Positions 32,897 through 36,639 of a DNA stretch of 36,639 bases are shown piece by piece. Location of the stretch: assembly GCA_964478945.1 (NCBI GenBank), contig CAYZJV010000026.1, positions 1 through 36,639 on the forward strand, written 5' to 3'. How positions within the stretch are numbered: position 1 is the stretch's first letter; every line of letters begins with the position of its first letter. A model generated the notes under the pieces. It was given only the letters and a program-made list of their open reading frames with translations, was not told where the DNA came from and made no database searches. A program made the translations under genes and the position numbers. The stretch comes from CAYZJV01 sp964478945. Lineage in GTDB: Bacteria > Spirochaetota > Spirochaetia > Sphaerochaetales > Sphaerochaetaceae.

Positions 32897-35636
32897 GAAG
32901 CAACCCACTTTGTACATTATCGATGGGTACGGTATGATCTACCGTTCCTATTTCGCCTTCATCAATCGTCCCTTGAGGGATCTAGAGGGGAACAATGTTT
33001 CTGCGCTCTATGGATTTTTCAGCACCTTGTTCATGTTGATTCGCGAATATGCTCCCGACTATCTTGTGGTTGCCATGGACACCGCCGCACCCACCTTCCG
33101 TCATGAATTGTACGAGCCCTACAAGGCCAACCGGGATGCGGCTCCCGAGGATTTGCATTCCCAAGTTCCCCGTATCCAAGAGATCTTGGAGGCTGCCAAC
33201 ATTCCCCGGATCGGTATCGATGGATGGGAAGCCGACGATGTGATTGCATCCTTGACCACATGTGCGAAGAAACAAAATCTGAGAAGCGTCATGGTGACCG
33301 GCGATAAGGATCTGCTCCAATTGGTTGGCGATGAGGTGTTTGCCCTCAGACCTCCCAAGAAAGGGGAGAAGCAGTACAGGATGGTGGGCTCCAAGGAAGT
33401 GGAACAGGAGTTCGGCATACGGGCCGATCAGGTCATCGATTACCTTTCCCTCATAGGCGACAGTTCGGACAATGTGCCGGGTGTTGCCGGTATCGGTCCG
33501 AAAGGTGCGGTGAAACTGCTTGCCGAATACGGTGATTTGGATTCCATTTACGCACATCTTGCCGAATTGACCCCTTCGGTCGCCAAGAAGCTTGAATCGG
33601 CCAAGGAGATGGCCTATCTCAGCAAAACATTGGTGACGTTGAAGCATGATGTGGTCGATATCACCGATTTCTCCACCGATCGATTCAGTATGGATTCAGT
33701 CGATTGGAAGAATGCCATCGATCTGTTCGAACAGGCCAATGCCAAATCACTTGTCGCCGCAGCCGGTGCAGCACCTTCCAAGCCTTCACGTGTTGAAGTG
33801 TTTCCTACCTCAGCGGAAGAAGAGGAGGTCGTGGAAGTGATCGCTGAAGCCGGCACCTATCATGCGGTGACGACTTTGGAGACATTGGAAGCCCTCTTGG
33901 AAAAGATGGCTGCAGGTGGAATCATGGCTTTCGATTTCGAGACCACCGCTATCGACGAGATGGTCGCCGAACCGGTGGGATTCAGTTTCACGAACGAGAG
34001 CCGCAAGGCTTGGTATGTCCCTTTGGTGGCGGATGGCAAGGCAATGGTGCCGATGAAGGAAGCCAAGGAACTGTTGCAAAGATACCTCGTCGATAGGAAT
34101 ATCCGTATCGTCGGACAGAACTTGAAATATGACTACAAGGTGATGAGACGGTGGGGTCTTCCCACGGCGAATCTTCACTTCGACACCATGGTGGCGGCTT
34201 GGTTGCTCGATGCGGCGAGTGGAGTCTACAACATGGACCATCTTGCAGAACGTTATTTGGGTGGTTACAAGACAATCCATTTCTCCGACGTGGTGGAGAA
34301 GGGAGCGCTCTTTTCGGATGTACCGCTCGAAGCCGCGGTCAATTATGCTGCCGAAGATGCAGATATCACATGGAGGCTTTATGAACGGTTCTCCAAGGAA
34401 CTCGATGCCCGCAAAATGCGGCCATTGTTCGAGGATCTGGAGATGCCCTTGGTGAAGATTCTTGCAGATATGGAGTTGGAGGGAATCGCACTCGACACCT
34501 CGCGACTGAAAACCTTCGATAGGGATGTGGTTACCCGTTTGGCAGAGATCGAGAGGCAAATATATGATGAGGTTGGACACGAATTCAACATCAACTCGAC
34601 GAAACAATTGCAGGAAGTACTCTTTCAGGAACGCAAGCTTCCCACGGGAAAGAAGAACAAGACAGGATTTTCCACAGCCACCGACACGCTCGAGCGATTG
34701 GCACAGCTGGATGTGGTGCCTCGCTTGATTCTCCAAAACCGTTCCTTGGTGAAGTTGAAGAACACCTATATCGACACATTGCCCCAGATGGTGAATGCAG
34801 AGACGGGACGTGTCCACACCTCATTCACACAAACTGGTACGGCCACAGGAAGACTATCCAGTCGCAATCCCAATCTACAGAACATTCCCATACGCAATGA
34901 TGACGGAAGGAAGATCCGTGATGCGTTCGTCCCTGCCAAAGGCAGTATGTTCCTTTCCGCCGACTATTCTCAGATTGAATTGGTGGTCTTGGCCCATCTT
35001 GCCGATGATCCTGGGTTGAAGGAGGCCTTTCTCCATGGTGAGGATATCCACACCCATACCGCGGCATTGATCTTTGGTGTTCATCCCGATCTGGTGATGC
35101 CTGACCAGAGGAGAATCGCCAAGACCATCAATTTCGGTGTCATGTACGGGATGTCGGCATTCCGCCTCTCGAATGAGCTGCAAATTTCAAGGAAGGACGC
35201 CCAGAATTTCATCGACAGCTATTTCAATCGTTTTGCAGGCGTGCGTGATTTCATGCAAAGGGTTCGTGAAGAGGCAGAGAAGAGTGGCAAAGTCTCCACC
35301 ATCCTTGGCAGGGAAAGGGCGGTTCCCGAGATCTCCAGTAGAAATCGCATGGAAAAGGCGGGAGCCGAGAGGATTGTGGTGAATACCGTGATACAGGGAT
35401 CGGCTGCCGATATCATGAAACTGGCGATGCTTCGCGTGGTGAAGGCAATGGAGGATGCACATTTGAAAAGTCGCTTGCTGCTTCAAGTGCATGATGAATT
35501 GATTTTCGAGGCTCCCGCAGCGGAAACGGCGCAACTGCAACTGCTGGTGAAACAGGAGATGGAGAGCGCCTATGAATTGTCCGTACCCCTGCGGGTGAGC
35601 ATGGAAATGGGACATTCCTGGGGAGAGATGCATTGA
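32889..35636 (+). CDS. polA: DNA polymerase I
   Basis: A 915-residue repair and Okazaki-processing polymerase with three domains. The 5'-3' exonuclease (about 1-290) has D12, EADD (114-117) and GDSSDN (190-195). The 3'-5' exonuclease has its acidic residues D349 and E351 (DFETT), D415 (NLKYD) and D490 (YAAED), so proofreading should work, unlike in several bacterial Pol I enzymes. The polymerase has motif A SADYSQIE (D692), motif B RRIAKTINFGVMYG (741-754) and motif C VHDE (D869). ATG 32889 has GGAG six bases upstream and overlaps the MBL gene by eight bases; the frame reads open further upstream inside that gene. It is followed by coaE with a four-base overlap. Confidence 0.96.
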   Translation: MAEKQPTLYIIDGYGMIYRSYFAFINRPLRDLEGNNVSALYGFFSTLFMLIREYAPDYLVVAMDTAAPTFRHELYEPYKANRDAAPEDLHSQVPRIQEILEAANIPRIGIDGWEADDVIASLTTCAKKQNLRSVMVTGDKDLLQLVGDEVFALRPPKKGEKQYRMVGSKEVEQEFGIRADQVIDYLSLIGDSSDNVPGVAGIGPKGAVKLLAEYGDLDSIYAHLAELTPSVAKKLESAKEMAYLSKTLVTLKHDVVDITDFSTDRFSMDSVDWKNAIDLFEQANAKSLVAAAGAAPSKPSRVEVFPTSAEEEEVVEVIAEAGTYHAVTTLETLEALLEKMAAGGIMAFDFETTAIDEMVAEPVGFSFTNESRKAWYVPLVADGKAMVPMKEAKELLQRYLVDRNIRIVGQNLKYDYKVMRRWGLPTANLHFDTMVAAWLLDAASGVYNMDHLAERYLGGYKTIHFSDVVEKGALFSDVPLEAAVNYAAEDADITWRLYERFSKELDARKMRPLFEDLEMPLVKILADMELEGIALDTSRLKTFDRDVVTRLAEIERQIYDEVGHEFNINSTKQLQEVLFQERKLPTGKKNKTGFSTATDTLERLAQLDVVPRLILQNRSLVKLKNTYIDTLPQMVNAETGRVHTSFTQTGTATGRLSSRNPNLQNIPIRNDDGRKIRDAFVPAKGSMFLSADYSQIELVVLAHLADDPGLKEAFLHGEDIHTHTAALIFGVHPDLVMPDQRRIAKTINFGVMYGMSAFRLSNELQISRKDAQNFIDSYFNRFAGVRDFMQRVREEAEKSGKVSTILGRERAVPEISSRNRMEKAGAERIVVNTVIQGSAADIMKLAMLRVVKAMEDAHLKSRLLLQVHDELIFEAPAAETAQLQLLVKQEMESAYELSVPLRVSMEMGHSWGEMH

Positions 35637-36226
35637 CGATAGTGGGATTGACCGGTAGATACTGTGCCGGAAAGAATCATATCGCAGCTCTCTTTTCTGA
35701 AAGGAATTTCAAAGTAATCGATGTCGACTCACTTGGTCATGACGCACTTGGACAAGTGAAGGATGAGTTGGCGGCTCTGTTCGGAAAGGGGATCATCACT
35801 GCCGAAGGAAGCGTTGACCGCAAGAAGTTGGGGGCTCTGGTATTCGGGCATCAAAGAGCCCTTGAAACTTTGGAGCGGGTGGTACATCCCCAGATGGTGG
35901 CCGAATGCATACGGCTCATCGAGCGTTTCCGAGATCAAGGAGAGGCGACAGTTGTGATCAATGCGGCCTTGCTGCATAGGATGAACCTCGATATCCTATG
36001 CGATACAGTCTGTTTTGTGGAGGCTCCATGGGTGGTGCGCCTCTTTCGGGCAATCAGAAGGGATGGAGCTACACTGAAAACATTTCTGCGGGTTGAAAAG
36101 TCGCAAGAAGATATTGTTTCTTCTATGATACGTGGGGCCAAATCCCTCCATATTCTCAAGAATTGGGGGAGAAGGGCATTTATTCATCGACAAGTCGACG
36201 AGTTTTGCGCTACTATGGGAATATAG
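35633..36226 (+). CDS. coaE: Dephospho-CoA kinase with unusual P-loop
   Basis: A 197-residue enzyme for the last step of coenzyme A synthesis. The P-loop reads GLTGRYCAGKNH (5-16) where most CoaE have GLTGGIGSGKS: the invariant G-K pair is kept but the loop glycines become R9 and C11 and the Ser/Thr after Lys is N15. VIDVDSLGHDAL (about 28-39) matches the conserved DAD...H region, and VVHPQM (82-87) fits the CoA-site helix. The start is TTG overlapping the polA stop, with GGGGAG about seven bases upstream; a GTG nine bases later is an alternative. Placement after polA recalls the coaE neighbourhood in many bacteria. Confidence 0.85.
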   Translation: MTIVGLTGRYCAGKNHIAALFSERNFKVIDVDSLGHDALGQVKDELAALFGKGIITAEGSVDRKKLGALVFGHQRALETLERVVHPQMVAECIRLIERFRDQGEATVVINAALLHRMNLDILCDTVCFVEAPWVVRLFRAIRRDGATLKTFLRVEKSQEDIVSSMIRGAKSLHILKNWGRRAFIHRQVDEFCATMGI

Positions 36227-36240
36227 GAATATAGCATACA

Positions 36241-36639
36241 ATGAGAAAGACAGGTATCTACATACTATTAGGAATCACCATCTCGTTGGGAATCTTCATC
36301 TTCACCGGGGTCCTCTATTTCCGCCCGGAAGTACAAGAACCAACGGTAGCCAAGGTTGTACCGTCGGAAGAGACGAAGAAAGTCACACAACCGGTTGAAC
36401 CAGTGGCGGAGAAACCCAAGGTTGTTCAGGCTCCCGCTCCCGTGAAGGTGGCACCGGAACCTGTGAAGGTTCCCGAAAAACCTGTTGAAGTACCCGCTCC
36501 ACAACGTGTTCCTCCCGTACCCAGCATGAGAATGAGTGTATCCCTCTACGAAGCACCGGAAGAGGTTGTTGTTTCCGAACCAGTTGTGGAGGAAGTCCCA
36601 CCGGTAGAACCAGTTGTGGAGGAAGCCCCACCGGTAGAA
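36241..36639 (+). CDS. Membrane-anchored Pro/Glu/Val-rich protein, 3' truncated
   Basis: An open frame of 133 codons runs from ATG 36241 off the window edge without a stop. One membrane segment (about 5-27) anchors a long extended region of Pro, Val, Glu and Lys, which ends in a ten-residue repeat (PVVEEVPPVE, PVVEEAPPVE). Such regions span the periplasm in TonB-like, SPOR-domain or peptidoglycan-binding proteins; the missing C-terminus would decide. It begins 14 bases after coaE. The ribosome site is poor (AGGAA eleven bases away), and a TATAGC ends five bases before the ATG, so a leaderless message is possible. Confidence 0.7.
   Translation, partial: MRKTGIYILLGITISLGIFIFTGVLYFRPEVQEPTVAKVVPSEETKKVTQPVEPVAEKPKVVQAPAPVKVAPEPVKVPEKPVEVPAPQRVPPVPSMRMSVSLYEAPEEVVVSEPVVEEVPPVEPVVEEAPPVE
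36577..36639 (+). repeat. 30-bp in-frame tandem repeat at the window edge
   Basis: Two units (36577-36606 and 36607-36636) differ by one base (GTC versus GCC), and a third begins at 36637. Each encodes ten residues of the Pro/Glu/Val-rich segment. The array continues beyond the window. Confidence 0.85.

Noticed and set aside
33810..34817. Long minus-strand open frame (335 codons) inside polA
   Set aside because: It lies fully antisense to conserved polymerase coding sequence and its His/Gln/Leu-rich product looks like a codon-bias shadow.

Overview
The window looks like a chromosomal segment of a spirochaete, most likely in or near the free-living, non-motile genus Sphaerochaeta. This is an inference from protein style: a fused RlmKL, an atypical CoaE P-loop, a family of short exported barrel-like proteins and several lineage-restricted lipoproteins. 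I could not run a database search. Base composition looks even throughout except for AT-rich promoter regions, and I see no phage, transposase, CRISPR array, tRNA or rRNA. One run of 100 N (14223-14322) interrupts a peptidase gene. Both ends of the window lie in tandem repeats (54-bp units on the left, 30-bp units on the right).

Left part (1-6360). After the repeat and an intrinsic terminator, three genes read leftwards as one unit: ftsH, hslO and rlmL (membrane protease, redox chaperone, 23S rRNA methylase). The ftsH promoter shares its -35 region with a divergent promoter for a pteridine-reductase-like SDR, whose mRNA appears to be leaderless.

Efflux and signalling operon (6601-13760). Six tightly packed genes encode a TolC-like outer membrane factor, a periplasmic adaptor, a MacB-type ATPase and separate permease, then a sensor histidine kinase and an NtrC-type sigma-54 activator. 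This looks like a self-contained tripartite exporter with its own two-component system. It is followed by a pepF-rlmD pair.

Middle (16944-24441). This part holds a Pro/Ala-linker lipoprotein under a promoter with a strong dyad, a small cupin, an AI-2E-type permease overlapping a VTT/TMEM64 membrane protein, a UPF0316 membrane protein, a two-module lipoprotein, a small secreted Gly/Tyr-rich protein paired with a DUF2202 ferritin-like protein, and a PadR regulator paired with an HAAS-type membrane protein.

Metal and redox module (24452-27276). A CopZ-like HMA protein, a P1B-type ATPase with a CPG instead of CPC membrane motif, and an FNR/FLP-like regulator follow a near-perfect FNR box placed at exactly the class II distance (-41.5) from a predicted start. 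The regulator has three N-terminal cysteines, a fourth aligning with FNR Cys122, and the E-x-x-S-R recognition signature.

Right part (27458-36639). Here lie glutamine-dependent NAD synthetase, three tandem paralogous exported barrel-like proteins, a small membrane protein, an MBL hydrolase, polA with intact proofreading residues, coaE, and the start of a Pro/Glu/Val-rich membrane-anchored protein that runs off the end. The last five are closely packed, several with overlapping ends.

The most interesting points are the FNR-type metal module, three leaderless genes with the same promoter-to-ATG geometry, the exporter plus two-component operon, and the triplicated exported-protein family.
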